From the NCBI GenBank assembly GCA_029260825.1, contig JAJDCM010000285.1, forward strand, positions 1-41,193: a stretch of DNA of 41,193 nucleotides, given 5' to 3'. Both the position numbers and the translations under genes were made by a program. The number at the start of each line of letters is the position of its first letter. Position 1 is the stretch's first letter. Under the pieces are notes generated by a model. It made no database searches, had not been told where the DNA came from, and saw nothing but the letters and a program-made list of their open reading frames with translations. Shown here piece by piece: positions 24,550 to 32,872 of this stretch. The DNA is from Planctomycetota bacterium. GTDB taxonomy: Bacteria; Planctomycetota; JACOTG01; JAJDCM01.

Positions 24550-25359
24550 ATGCTTGATGTCGAACCCGGTACCTGGGCGGTTATCCTGGGTGCTTCGAGC
24601 GGATTCGGGGGCGCAACAGCCCTGGAACTTGCGCGTCGTGGCTACAATATCTTCGGCATCCACTTCGATCGAAAGGCAACCCAGTGCAATGCGGACAGGA
24701 TTCAGGAAGAGATCCGAGCTCTTTCGAGAGAAGCCGAGTTCTTCAACCTGAACGCCGCGGATGATGAGAAACGCGATTTCGTCATGCTCCGCATCACCGC
24801 CCGCACCGGTCAGGGCCAGTGGGGTTCCAAGGTAAGAGTTCTGTTCCATTCCCTGGCCTTTGGTTCGATGGGAAACCTGGTCACCGAATCCGCCGACCAG
24901 ACCCTTCTCGATCGAAAAAAGATCGAAATGACCCTCGACGTCATGGGGAACTCCCTCGTCTACTGGACCCACGGACTCGTGCAGAGAAAGCTCATGGGTC
25001 GTGGTGGACGCATCTTCGCCATGACCAGCGCAGGAACATCTCGAGTCTGGACGGGCTACGGCGCCGTTTCGGCCGCCAAGTGTCTCCTGGAAAGTCACAT
25101 TCGCAACATCGCAGTGGAACTGGCCCCCTTCGGGCTCACTGCCAATGCGATCGAAGCTGGAGTCACCGATACGCCGGCACTCCACCATGTTCCTGGTTAC
25201 GAGGCCATGCTCTCCCGTGCCAAAGAAACCCATCCCTCAGGAAGAGTCACCACTCCGGAAGATGTCGCCCTGACCGTCGCCGCTTTGTCCCGTCCCGAAA
25301 CTCAATGGATGACCGGCAACGTCATCCGTGTGGACGGGGGCGAGCGCCTCACGAGCTGA
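24550..25359 (+). CDS. SDR oxidoreductase, enoyl-ACP reductase-like (FabI/FabL type)
   Basis: A 269-residue short-chain dehydrogenase/reductase. The nucleotide-binding motif is LGASSGFGG (13-21). The catalytic pair is Tyr170 and Lys177 in GYGAVSAAK, spaced Tyr-x6-Lys as in enoyl-ACP reductases FabI/FabL, not the Tyr-x3-Lys of classical SDRs. The C-terminal GNVIRVDGGE is common to the superfamily. This suggests reduction of trans-2-enoyl-ACP in the last step of fatty acid elongation, although a specialised SDR is possible. GGAGG lies 7 bases before ATG 24550. The kinase-like gene follows after 6 bases, suggesting an operon linking a lipid-type enzyme and an LPS-kinase-like protein. Confidence 0.82.
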   Translation: MLDVEPGTWAVILGASSGFGGATALELARRGYNIFGIHFDRKATQCNADRIQEEIRALSREAEFFNLNAADDEKRDFVMLRITARTGQGQWGSKVRVLFHSLAFGSMGNLVTESADQTLLDRKKIEMTLDVMGNSLVYWTHGLVQRKLMGRGGRIFAMTSAGTSRVWTGYGAVSAAKCLLESHIRNIAVELAPFGLTANAIEAGVTDTPALHHVPGYEAMLSRAKETHPSGRVTTPEDVALTVAALSRPETQWMTGNVIRVDGGERLTS

Positions 25360-25365
25360 TTCTCC

Positions 25366-27084
25366 ATGAGTTCTTTCCCGAACGACGATGTCACGATGAA
25401 CCTGGGCAGCATTGAATGGCGCGTGAAGAAGAGCCATGCCTCGTCCCTTGCAAGAGAGCTTCTTCCCGGCATCCAGGATCTCACCCCCGGCCCCCATGTG
25501 CGTCGCATCAAGGACAATAACGTCCGAACCGTTCATGCGGTGACCGATCTTCCCGAACTCCCCTTCGTCATCGTCAAGCGATACAAGGTTCCCGACGTGG
25601 CCACTCGCATCAAGAATCGACTGGAGGGAACAAAGGCACAACAGGAGTGGGAAGGAGCCCATAGTCTCCTTCAACGAGGCGTTCCCACCTGCCGCCCCCT
25701 GGCTCTGGGACAATCCCGAGGAAAGGAAGATAATTCCAGTTACGTTGTGATGGAGGGACTCTCGAACACGGTCACCGTGGTGAGTCAGCTCCGGAAACTC
25801 GCATACCGCGAAAAAGAAGAGAATGCGGTCACAAAGAAACGAACTCGACTCCTCAAACACCTGGCGGCGATCACCCGCATTCTTCTTGAAACCGGCGTCT
25901 ATCACCGGGACTATCACACCGGTAACGTCCTGGCAAGATACGGGAACAACGGAGATCTTTCACTCTTCATGATCGACCTTCACTCGGTGCGTTGCCCGTT
26001 CCGGTTTTTTCGGTTCCTCCAGCGACGACTCCTGGCCAAGCTCTACCTCGACCTTGAAAACTTCACATCAGAAGCGGAGCGACGGATCTTCCTTCGCGAC
26101 TGCTACGACGTGAGCCAGGTGCGCTACTTGAGTGAACTTCAACGAATGTTCAATCAAATCACCGCACGAACCCAACGACTGGAAAGGAGAAGGATTCTCA
26201 GTCGAACGAGAAGATGCGTGGTGCGCAGTACTCGTTACTGGCACGAGAAGACTTCCTCGGGGAGAATCTACCACAGGAGAAGTGTCGAGGCGGATGCGGT
26301 CCTTGCCGCCATCGAAAAGCACCATCGTGTTCGAGAGGACTCGAATTCTCCGAACATCCTGAAAACATCGGTCTCGGGTCGTACGGTCGTCACCAAAGTG
26401 CCTCTCGCCATCAAGGAAGATGATGCACGGGAAACCATCGTTTGTGTCAAAGAACATCGCCCCATTCGCCTCAAGGACCGGCTTCTTTCCGTTTTCCGCA
26501 ACCGAGGGATGGGCGAGTGGTACGCGATCAGCGGCTTCATCGTGCGGGGAGTCGAGACTCCGGAGGCCCTGGCCCTCGTCGAGAAAAAAGACGGATGGCT
26601 CCGGACAACCAGCTACGTGTTGACCCGATTTCTCGTCGATCACCAGGAGCTCGACCAGTTCCTTGATCACGCTTTTCAACCCGGGGGAAAGTGCAGCGAT
26701 CGATCAGACCGACGGCTGATCTTGAAGACAGTGGCCCACATCATGGCCTACCTGCACGAGAACAACGTCTATCATCCGGACTTCAAGGCGAGCAATGCCC
26801 TGATCGCTCTTTCCCCGGAGAATCGTTCGGCCCCCCATATTGCTTTGATCGACCTCACCGGAGTCTTCCTGTGGCGCCGGGTCACCAGGAGCCGCGCCCT
26901 GAAGAATCTCGCCCAGCTCGATTGGTCGCTGCCTTACTCGGTATCCAGGGCGGATCGCCTTCGATTTCTTCTGCTCTATCGAGAAGCCAGGGGAATCACC
27001 CAAGATCTCAGGGTTCATGTGGGGGAGATCTTCATTGCCGGGAGAAATAAAATCAACTACTGGCGAAAGGAGACCCCGGACTGA
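25366..27084 (+). CDS. Tandem lipopolysaccharide-kinase-like (WaaP/KdkA fold) protein
   Basis: A 572-residue cytoplasmic protein with two kinase-like modules. Module 1: candidate ATP Lys71 in VIVKRYK, catalytic loop HRDYHTGN (Asp182, Asn187) and metal Asp204 in MIDLHSV. Module 2: Lys362 in VCVKEHRP, HPDFKASN (Asp472, Asn477) and Asp496 in LIDLTGV. Pattern and length per module match the WaaP/InaA/KdkA family that phosphorylates Kdo or heptose of the LPS inner core. Both modules keep Lys, Asp and Asn, so both could be active. A protein with two such domains is unusual; a single chain could phosphorylate two positions, or one module could be regulatory. ATG at 25366 is used; 25396 is an alternative. 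Confidence 0.8.
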   Translation: MSSFPNDDVTMNLGSIEWRVKKSHASSLARELLPGIQDLTPGPHVRRIKDNNVRTVHAVTDLPELPFVIVKRYKVPDVATRIKNRLEGTKAQQEWEGAHSLLQRGVPTCRPLALGQSRGKEDNSSYVVMEGLSNTVTVVSQLRKLAYREKEENAVTKKRTRLLKHLAAITRILLETGVYHRDYHTGNVLARYGNNGDLSLFMIDLHSVRCPFRFFRFLQRRLLAKLYLDLENFTSEAERRIFLRDCYDVSQVRYLSELQRMFNQITARTQRLERRRILSRTRRCVVRSTRYWHEKTSSGRIYHRRSVEADAVLAAIEKHHRVREDSNSPNILKTSVSGRTVVTKVPLAIKEDDARETIVCVKEHRPIRLKDRLLSVFRNRGMGEWYAISGFIVRGVETPEALALVEKKDGWLRTTSYVLTRFLVDHQELDQFLDHAFQPGGKCSDRSDRRLILKTVAHIMAYLHENNVYHPDFKASNALIALSPENRSAPHIALIDLTGVFLWRRVTRSRALKNLAQLDWSLPYSVSRADRLRFLLLYREARGITQDLRVHVGEIFIAGRNKINYWRKETPD

Positions 27085-27090
27085 CGGGCC

Positions 27091-28512
27091 TTATCGTCCT
27101 CGAGCAGAAATAACACGGAAGCGACTCGGTCCGCGATTCGAGAGAACATCCTCCAAGCTCTCGTCAAGATCCTGGCGGTCGTACCACATCCCTCGTAGCA
27201 TGACGCCTTCCGGCTCCCGAGCAAAGGACACGTCTTCCAGCGGATTTTTCGCCAGCAGGAGCAGGTCGGCCCGAGCACCGGTCTGAATGGTGCCGAACTC
27301 TCCTTCCGCGTCGAGAAATCTTGCCGGTTCCCGGGTTCCCGCACTCAGGGCTTCAAAAGGAGACAGCCCCGCCTCGACGAAGTTCGACAGCTCCTCATGA
27401 ATCGAAAAACCGGAGACAACCAGAGGATTGGGAGCATCTGTGCCAAGAAGTAGCCCAGCTCCGCATTCATGCAGAGCCTTGACAAGCTTGAGCCTCAGCT
27501 CGTAACCGTGGCGTGCTACCCGAGCATTCTCCTCCGACAGGTTCAGACCGTTATGATCTCGCCACCACCTCTTCGTCGGAGACAGAACATATCTCATCTC
27601 CGAGCGGTCGAAGTCGGAGCTCACGGCCTCACGCGTCCCCCACTTCTTCTCCACGATCAGGGTCGGACAGTTCCACACTCCCGCCTCTCCCGTGAGCCGC
27701 GCCAACCAGGGGATCTTGGCCTCATCAACATGGGAAGCACTATGAAACCGCACATCGACTTCACTCGCCTGATCCGAGAAAGGTGAATCCTCACCTCGAA
27801 GGGCTTCCATGTAGCCATCCAGGTGCTCGATCGATACCTGGCCGGAAGAAAGCACATCAAAGAGGCCAACATCATAGGGAACATGGCCCATCACCTTCAT
27901 CCCGTGCTTCTTGCCGGACTCGATGATCGCGTCATATACGGGACGCTTGAGCCGAACGTAGACCTTGATGAAATCAAACCCCTCCCGTTTCTGCCCGGCG
28001 ACAACACCATCAGCTCGACCTGGATCGATCAGGACACTGCCGTCCTTCCAGATGGGAGGGTTTCCATCCAGGAGCGGACCTGCGGTGTGGATGGTCGGAG
28101 AAAAAAGGCGCCGTCCGGTCCTGATTTCGTCGCGCCACCGAAGGAGATAATCAAAGCCCCACATGTTCCGGACGGTCGTGACACCATTGGCAACGAGAAG
28201 AATCAAATCCCGCTCGTTGCCAAGATGAACGTGCATGTCCGCCAGCCCGGGCATCAGGTAGCGCCCGCGGGATGGAATGAGGGTTGCATCCCTGGGGATT
28301 GCCACCTGCCCGGCTGGACCAAGCGCTGCGATGCGCCCATTCTGAATAACGACCGTCTGGTCCTGTAGGATGTGCTCCCGGTCCATGGGAACAACGTGTA
28401 CACCCACAAATACATACAAAGAAGGCGCCTCGCCGGAATCGATGGGCCCATCCGAGAACGCTGGCGGCGACGTGGCAACAAGCGCCAGCACGATGAATAG
28501 AAGCGGCCTCAA
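27091..28512 (-). CDS. Exported amidohydrolase (imidazolonepropionase-like)
   Basis: A 473-residue metal-dependent hydrolase with a signal peptide (cleavage near AFS, ~20). Metal-site residues of the amidohydrolase superfamily are visible: MHVH (His94, His96), Lys183 in FIKVYV, His210 in GHVPYD, His230 in SIEHLDGY and Asp359 in LLGTDAPN. Such periplasmic enzymes include prolidases, cyclic-peptide hydrolases and others; the substrate cannot be predicted. The only in-frame conventional start is TTG at 28512, which has no ribosome site. GGAGG stands 5 bases before an in-frame ATT at 28527, which would give a longer basic signal peptide. The gene is convergent with the kinase-like gene, with a 6-base gap. 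Confidence 0.87.
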   Translation of the reverse strand: MRPLLFIVLALVATSPPAFSDGPIDSGEAPSLYVFVGVHVVPMDREHILQDQTVVIQNGRIAALGPAGQVAIPRDATLIPSRGRYLMPGLADMHVHLGNERDLILLVANGVTTVRNMWGFDYLLRWRDEIRTGRRLFSPTIHTAGPLLDGNPPIWKDGSVLIDPGRADGVVAGQKREGFDFIKVYVRLKRPVYDAIIESGKKHGMKVMGHVPYDVGLFDVLSSGQVSIEHLDGYMEALRGEDSPFSDQASEVDVRFHSASHVDEAKIPWLARLTGEAGVWNCPTLIVEKKWGTREAVSSDFDRSEMRYVLSPTKRWWRDHNGLNLSEENARVARHGYELRLKLVKALHECGAGLLLGTDAPNPLVVSGFSIHEELSNFVEAGLSPFEALSAGTREPARFLDAEGEFGTIQTGARADLLLLAKNPLEDVSFAREPEGVMLRGMWYDRQDLDESLEDVLSNRGPSRFRVISARGR

Positions 28513-28845
28513 GACAAGTGCGCGAATGGTTGCCTCCGGTTTCTCCCCTGCTTGAGGTTCGTCAAGACCTCACCGTTTTCATGAAGTCTTTTCGCGGAAA
28601 CTTGATGGTCAACCGCACCAAAATGAGGCAGCCATGCGGGTGTATACGTTGACGCTGACTGGATGGGAGACGAAACTTCCTCAGATCTGGAATCCGGGAC
28701 GATCCTGACCCGCACTCAGGGGGCGTTGACACGCAAACAAGATCCCCTTAACATTAGGTCTATCCACTAGGCGCAGCTACTAGCCTCATGAAAATGCGGG
28801 CCAGTTCCCCGGGCATATCAAGAATAATAAAGGAGGAGGGTTCGA
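28513..28845. other. Intergenic region between divergent genes
   Basis: No gene is seen. The right part holds the cassette 3 promoter and a very strong ribosome site (AGGAGGAGGG, 28831-28840). The left part must hold the amidohydrolase promoter, but I find no convincing boxes. Confidence 0.5.
28726..28754 (+). promoter_or_regulatory. Sigma70 promoter of protease cassette 3
   Basis: A perfect -35 TTGACA (28726-28731), a 17-base spacer and TAACAT (28749-28754). It gives a leader of about 85 bases ending in the AGGAGGAGGG ribosome site. Confidence 0.7.
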
Positions 28846-29403
28846 ATGAAGCCTATTTCAAGGGCGCGGCGATGGATTCTATCCGTTGCAATTCTCATCG
28901 CAGGCCTGTTGGGCCTGGCCCAGATCGGCCACACCGCGCTCAAGACCATGACCCTCGATGAGCTCGTCAAAGTGACAACTCAGGCAGTTCACGGCAAGGT
29001 GATCGAGACCCGATCCTTTTGGGCCGAGTACTTTCCGGGTGAAGACCTCATCGTCACCGAAGTCACGGTTCGTCCCATCTCCCATCTCGTGGGGAAGGGA
29101 AATAACAAGCCGGTCAAGTTCCGTTATCTCGGCGGAACGGTGGGAGACATGAGCTGCGTTTGCGCCGAATCCCCGGTCATTACCGAGGGACAGGAGATCG
29201 TCGTATTTTTGTCTCCACACCAAATGGGTTTCAACTTCGTTTATGCCCACTACCAGGGGAAGTACGATGTCATTGAACGAGACGGAGTGAAGCTTGTACG
29301 GGGCATTCCCGGAGCTCCTCTTCGCAAGACCCAGACCCTCCGAGAAGTTGGCGATCAGGTGAAAGCCTCCCTTCTCAAGGTGAAGAACGGGGAGGTGAAA
29401 TAA
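28846..29403 (+). CDS. Exported partner protein of metalloprotease cassette 3
   Basis: A 185-residue protein with a signal peptide (basic KPISRARRW, core ILSVAILIAGLLGLAQIG). The mature domain follows the same plan as the products at 8186 and 20179: MTLDELVKVTTQAVHGKV, VTEVTVRPISHLVGKG, VKFRYLGG and GQEIVVFLSP, then GIPGAPL before the C-terminal helix. It is the most divergent of the three and has Cys-x-Cys in its middle (MSCVCAESP). The start has the best ribosome site of the window. The stop TAA shares its last A with the protease ATG. No named domain is recognised. Confidence 0.8.
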   Translation: MKPISRARRWILSVAILIAGLLGLAQIGHTALKTMTLDELVKVTTQAVHGKVIETRSFWAEYFPGEDLIVTEVTVRPISHLVGKGNNKPVKFRYLGGTVGDMSCVCAESPVITEGQEIVVFLSPHQMGFNFVYAHYQGKYDVIERDGVKLVRGIPGAPLRKTQTLREVGDQVKASLLKVKNGEVK

Positions 29404-30926
29404 TGTCCTCATCTTCCATGCGAAAAACTCCGCTCGTGGTAGCACTCCTCGGAGTGCTCAGTATTCTGGTCGTGGGCGGAGGCTCATTTGGTTATCAGCT
29501 ACTGAACTATTTCTGGCCGTCCGAGCAGGCTACTTTTCGCTTCAACGCAAACTTCACCGATCCCTCCGCCGGTTCTACAGCGGAGCAACTGGCGACCCTC
29601 CGGGAAGCGATGAACAACTGGAACGGAGTCTCCGACTTCACCTTCAACGACGGTGGAACGACGGGTATCGCCAACACGGCCAATGACGGAATCAACCAGG
29701 TCCACTACTCCTCGGGAATGTCCTCTGGATCTGCTCTTGCGGTAACGGTCACATGGTTCGTCGGCAACACCGCCATGGACGCGAACATCCGGTTTTTCGA
29801 TGAGTTTGGCGATGGATCCAACATCGTCTGGGGAAACCCTCCCAACAGTAGTCAGTACGACATGAAGGGTGTGGGAACTCACGAGTTCGGACATGCTCTG
29901 GGGCTGGAGCATTCCGCCCAGTCGGGTGCGATCATGTTTTTTGCCTCGGGCATCGGACCGGAGAACTCGACTCCTCTTCTGGACGATCTCCTCGGCGTAA
30001 CCGCGCGTTACGGGCACCCGACACTGCAGGTCACCGGAGTGAACCCGAACTTCGTGGATGCATTTGTCCCGGGTCAAATTATCACGATCACCGGAAGCGG
30101 ATTCGGGGTTGGCGACAGCCGAGCCTTCCTGAGGCGGAAAGATCAAAACCCGGAAGACATTTACGAGCTCACGAACGTCACGGTCTTGAATTCCACCACC
30201 TTGACCGGTGAGATTCCGGCTCTCGAGCCCCAGAACATCTGGCCCATCGCCGTTCTCGTGGGAGCAGACCAGGCCGACGTCTCCCCTCCGCTTCTGACCT
30301 ACTCAACGCCTCCGCCGCCGGTCGTCACCAGTTTGAATCCGGCATCCGGACCTCAGGTCGGCGGAACTCTTCTCACGATTTCAGGTAGCAACTTCACCAT
30401 CGCCCAGGACAGCTGTGTCGATTTTGATGGCGCCGTGGCAAACATCATCTCCGTAACGGGCACAGAAATCGTCGTTGAAACCACCGATGGTCCGATCATT
30501 GGACTGGTCGATGTGAATGTTTCCACAAGCGGCGGGTCCGGTTCTCGAACCAATGGATTCGAGTACACCGACAATCCTCCTGGCTTTGTCCAGTCCGGCG
30601 GAAACGCTCGTCTCGGAGGCAACCTACGTCTTGATGTGCAAGGCGCTCCCAACCGCAACATCGCGGTCCTCGCGGACGCTCGAGCCGGAAGTGCAATCAA
30701 GGGCGGGATTCAGCTGGGCCTCGATTGCACGAACAAGTTCACGGTTGTTCACAATTCATTTTCGGGTGGCGATGCGACTCTCGATAGCCTGGGACGTCGG
30801 GAAGTCACCCTATCGATTCCAAATCAGCCGGCCCTTCTGTTTCGAACCTTTTTCATGCAGTCCGTAGTGGCCACGGCATCCGGAATTGTTCCGACCCAGG
30901 TCTTGCAGTTCACCGTCCTGCCCTGA
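29403..30926 (+). CDS. Secreted matrixin-type zinc metalloprotease with two TIG domains (cassette 3)
   Basis: A 507-residue protein with a signal peptide or N-terminal anchor (about 8-28). The zinc site is HEFGHALGLEH (His160, Glu161, His164, His170) with Met-turn GAIMFF. Unlike the other two it lacks both conserved Cys and has two Ig-like TIG/IPT modules (~215-300 and ~305-390; the second begins VVTSLNPASGPQVGGTLL). The C-terminal ~110-residue domain is shared with the proteases at 8803 and 20787 and ends in a very similar strand (LQFTVLP). The start overlaps the partner stop by 1 base (TAATG). A strong terminator follows. Confidence 0.88.
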   Translation: MSSSSMRKTPLVVALLGVLSILVVGGGSFGYQLLNYFWPSEQATFRFNANFTDPSAGSTAEQLATLREAMNNWNGVSDFTFNDGGTTGIANTANDGINQVHYSSGMSSGSALAVTVTWFVGNTAMDANIRFFDEFGDGSNIVWGNPPNSSQYDMKGVGTHEFGHALGLEHSAQSGAIMFFASGIGPENSTPLLDDLLGVTARYGHPTLQVTGVNPNFVDAFVPGQIITITGSGFGVGDSRAFLRRKDQNPEDIYELTNVTVLNSTTLTGEIPALEPQNIWPIAVLVGADQADVSPPLLTYSTPPPPVVTSLNPASGPQVGGTLLTISGSNFTIAQDSCVDFDGAVANIISVTGTEIVVETTDGPIIGLVDVNVSTSGGSGSRTNGFEYTDNPPGFVQSGGNARLGGNLRLDVQGAPNRNIAVLADARAGSAIKGGIQLGLDCTNKFTVVHNSFSGGDATLDSLGRREVTLSIPNQPALLFRTFFMQSVVATASGIVPTQVLQFTVLP

Positions 30927-30957
30927 GGAAACTCAATACAGCATCGCGGATCTACAG

Positions 30958-30985
30958 ACGGCGCTTCTTCGGAAGCGCCGTTTTT
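30958..30985 (+). terminator. Intrinsic terminator of cassette 3
   Basis: ACGGCGCTTC (30958-30967), the stable loop TTCG, and the exact complement GAAGCGCCGT (30972-30981), running into TTTTT (30981-30985) followed by CTTT. Confidence 0.92.
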
Positions 30986-31151
30986 CTTTCCCCACCCCTC
31001 ACCACCGTTTGGCTACAGTGGAGGCACCAATCCCGAGTCACGGAGTTCGAATAAAACCGAAACGGACTTCATTTAATCGGGTCAGTCTGGTCGATGAAAA
31101 CAGAACGCTAACTTCCCGTCCCGGGAGTCAGCACCTTGAAACTGAAATCGA

Positions 31152-31181
31152 TTGAACGTAAACCCATTAAAAAATTAGAAT
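31152..31181 (+). promoter_or_regulatory. Candidate promoter of the Fic-like gene
   Basis: TTGAAC (31152-31157), an 18-base spacer that is mostly A/T, and TAGAAT (31176-31181). Confidence 0.55.
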
Positions 31182-31187
31182 TGTGAC

Positions 31188-31208
31188 GGTGGGAGCGGCC
31201 CTCCCGTC
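31188..31208 (+). promoter_or_regulatory. Leader hairpin of the Fic-like gene
   Basis: GGGAG (31191-31195) pairs with CTCCC (31201-31205) over a 5-base loop, extended by three further pairs including two G-T wobbles. It sits at the start of the predicted transcript. Confidence 0.35.
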
Positions 31209-31285
31209 TTGTAGATTCACGGATTCGGGCTGAGAGCCTGCACCTGACCAGGGATTTCAACCGATCCAACACCGGAGCATCGAGA

Positions 31286-32854
31286 ATGTCTCTGTTTCCC
31301 GAAGTGGATGAACTCAAGTCTCGACTGACCGGCTTGCGACCACTTCCTGAATCTCTCAGCCCCCTTGTTGACCAGAACCTCCTCGAGGAATGGTCGTATC
31401 ACTCCCTCGCGCTCGAGTCTCTTGACCTGGACCTTCCAGGTGTTCGCTTACTCCTCCGGCACCGGTTAACCCCTGCCGGAGCGAGCTTCGATGAGTTGAT
31501 ACGCGTGGAACGCCATGCTGAAGCAGCCCGCTATCTTCTGACCACAGGCCGGAACGAACCCCATCGCTGGGTCACTGAAAACTTGATTCGCGAGATTCAC
31601 GGACTCTTCGTTTCCGGCGTTCTCCACATCGCAAGCTATCGCCAGCCAAGAGAAGAGGATATCTGGTCCGACCAGCCATCCGAGCGACAGAATCCGTCAT
31701 CGGGACAGATCCGGGGAGCACCTCCCGCTCCAGATCCTCTCGACATCCCCGAACGCCTGTCCTACCTCTCTCGTGAGGAGGGTGGAAAACAGGGAGAAAA
31801 ACACTCGATCGAATATGCGGCCGGGATCTATTGCGGGCTGGTGGAAATCCAACCCTTCACCGACGAGAATGGCCCCACTGCCCGGCTTGCATTAAACCTT
31901 CGGCTCGTTCTTGATGGTTACCCGGCAATTTCCTTCGGAACCTGGGATCGGGAAAGCTACGTAACCGCCATGCAAGCGGCGTTCGGCAGCGATCTACATC
32001 CATTGATTGAATTGATCGAGAGGGAGGTTCTCCGAAGTTCGCGCCTTGAACTCCAGGCTCTGGAGGATCGACAAAGCCTCACGCCCGAAAGAGTGGGACT
32101 GCGGTTTCAAGGACTCGATCAACATATCGAGCTGATCGAGGGAACTGGCCGCACGGTCCTTAGCAAATCCCCAAGAGATCGAGCACGCGCGGTTCGGCGA
32201 GTTGGCGCTCACGCGTTGAATCTCTTAAAGGAGGTGCGAAAGAGCGCCCGAGGCGACAGGTTCTCGGTTCGAGAAACCGGTTCTTATCGAGAGGGTCTCG
32301 AGACGGATCTGATGGCAAACCTCTTTCGAAACCTCCAGGAAAGCGGCATCTCACCTCGTGCTCCTGAGTGGCACCACGAAGCGGTGCTTGAGTTTCGCCC
32401 GAATCAATCCGCCATCATCGAAGCGGATCTTTACTATTGCACCTTCGCCTCCCCCGATGCGCTCCACGTGGTTGTCGTGGCTTCCATTCTCAAAGAGCCG
32501 TCCGAAGTCACCGACGAAATCAGTGAGGATACGGAAACAAAGAAACCGGATCTCAGCCGCATCGAAGTTCTCTTGCACGAGGACATCCTCACATTGCCGC
32601 TCAACTACCCGTACGAGGTCAGTGGGAAGGAGCACAAGGCTCCCATCGATCTTCAGAACTTTGTTCTTTCCTCCTGCGACCTCTTCCTCGATCGAATCCT
32701 CGAGGGATATGAATTCGCAGCGAGCCCGGCTCTTGACGGAGAGCCCCGGAGTAGCCAGGCGAAAAACAAAAAGGAAGCGGCAAAAAAGAGGGGAACTCGA
32801 CCGTCGAAGTTCCGACCTCTTGCTCCGCCGGATTCTCCCCAGGAAAAGTCCTGA
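31286..32854 (+). CDS. Fic-fold protein with degenerate catalytic motif
   Basis: A 522-residue protein. Residues ~30-250 follow the Fic domain of AMP transferases. The canonical HPFxDGNGRxxR is QPFTDENGPTAR (189-200): His becomes Gln189, the first Gly of GNGR becomes Glu194 and Arg becomes Pro197, while Asn195, Gly196 and Arg200 remain. An inhibitory-helix-like S-x-x-x-E (Ser40, Glu44) with E-S instead of E-G/N is near the N-terminus. The C-terminal half (~260-480) is a soluble domain I do not recognise, containing ETGSYREGLETDL and EADLYYCTFASPDALHVVVV, then a Lys-rich tail. AMPylation in the usual way is unlikely. ATG 31286 has GGAG 8 bases upstream. It is convergent with the giant gene, with an 18-base gap. 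Confidence 0.85.
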   Translation: MSLFPEVDELKSRLTGLRPLPESLSPLVDQNLLEEWSYHSLALESLDLDLPGVRLLLRHRLTPAGASFDELIRVERHAEAARYLLTTGRNEPHRWVTENLIREIHGLFVSGVLHIASYRQPREEDIWSDQPSERQNPSSGQIRGAPPAPDPLDIPERLSYLSREEGGKQGEKHSIEYAAGIYCGLVEIQPFTDENGPTARLALNLRLVLDGYPAISFGTWDRESYVTAMQAAFGSDLHPLIELIEREVLRSSRLELQALEDRQSLTPERVGLRFQGLDQHIELIEGTGRTVLSKSPRDRARAVRRVGAHALNLLKEVRKSARGDRFSVRETGSYREGLETDLMANLFRNLQESGISPRAPEWHHEAVLEFRPNQSAIIEADLYYCTFASPDALHVVVVASILKEPSEVTDEISEDTETKKPDLSRIEVLLHEDILTLPLNYPYEVSGKEHKAPIDLQNFVLSSCDLFLDRILEGYEFAASPALDGEPRSSQAKNKKEAAKKRGTRPSKFRPLAPPDSPQEKS

Positions 32855-32872
32855 CGGGACCTCCCCGAAGCC

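Larger units (their letters stand above)
30927..31285. other. Intergenic region before the Fic-like gene
   Basis: No gene is seen. It holds the cassette 3 terminator, then an A/T-richer stretch with a candidate promoter and a GC-rich hairpin in the leader of the Fic-like gene. Confidence 0.5.

Noticed and set aside
24385..25233. 282-residue minus-strand frame over nth and the reductase gene
   Set aside because: It overlaps two well-supported plus-strand genes and shows no domain or ribosome site.
28836..28848. GGTTCGAAT, reminiscent of a tRNA T-loop
   Set aside because: It is the tail of the ribosome site running into the ATG; no acceptor or anticodon stem can be drawn around it.
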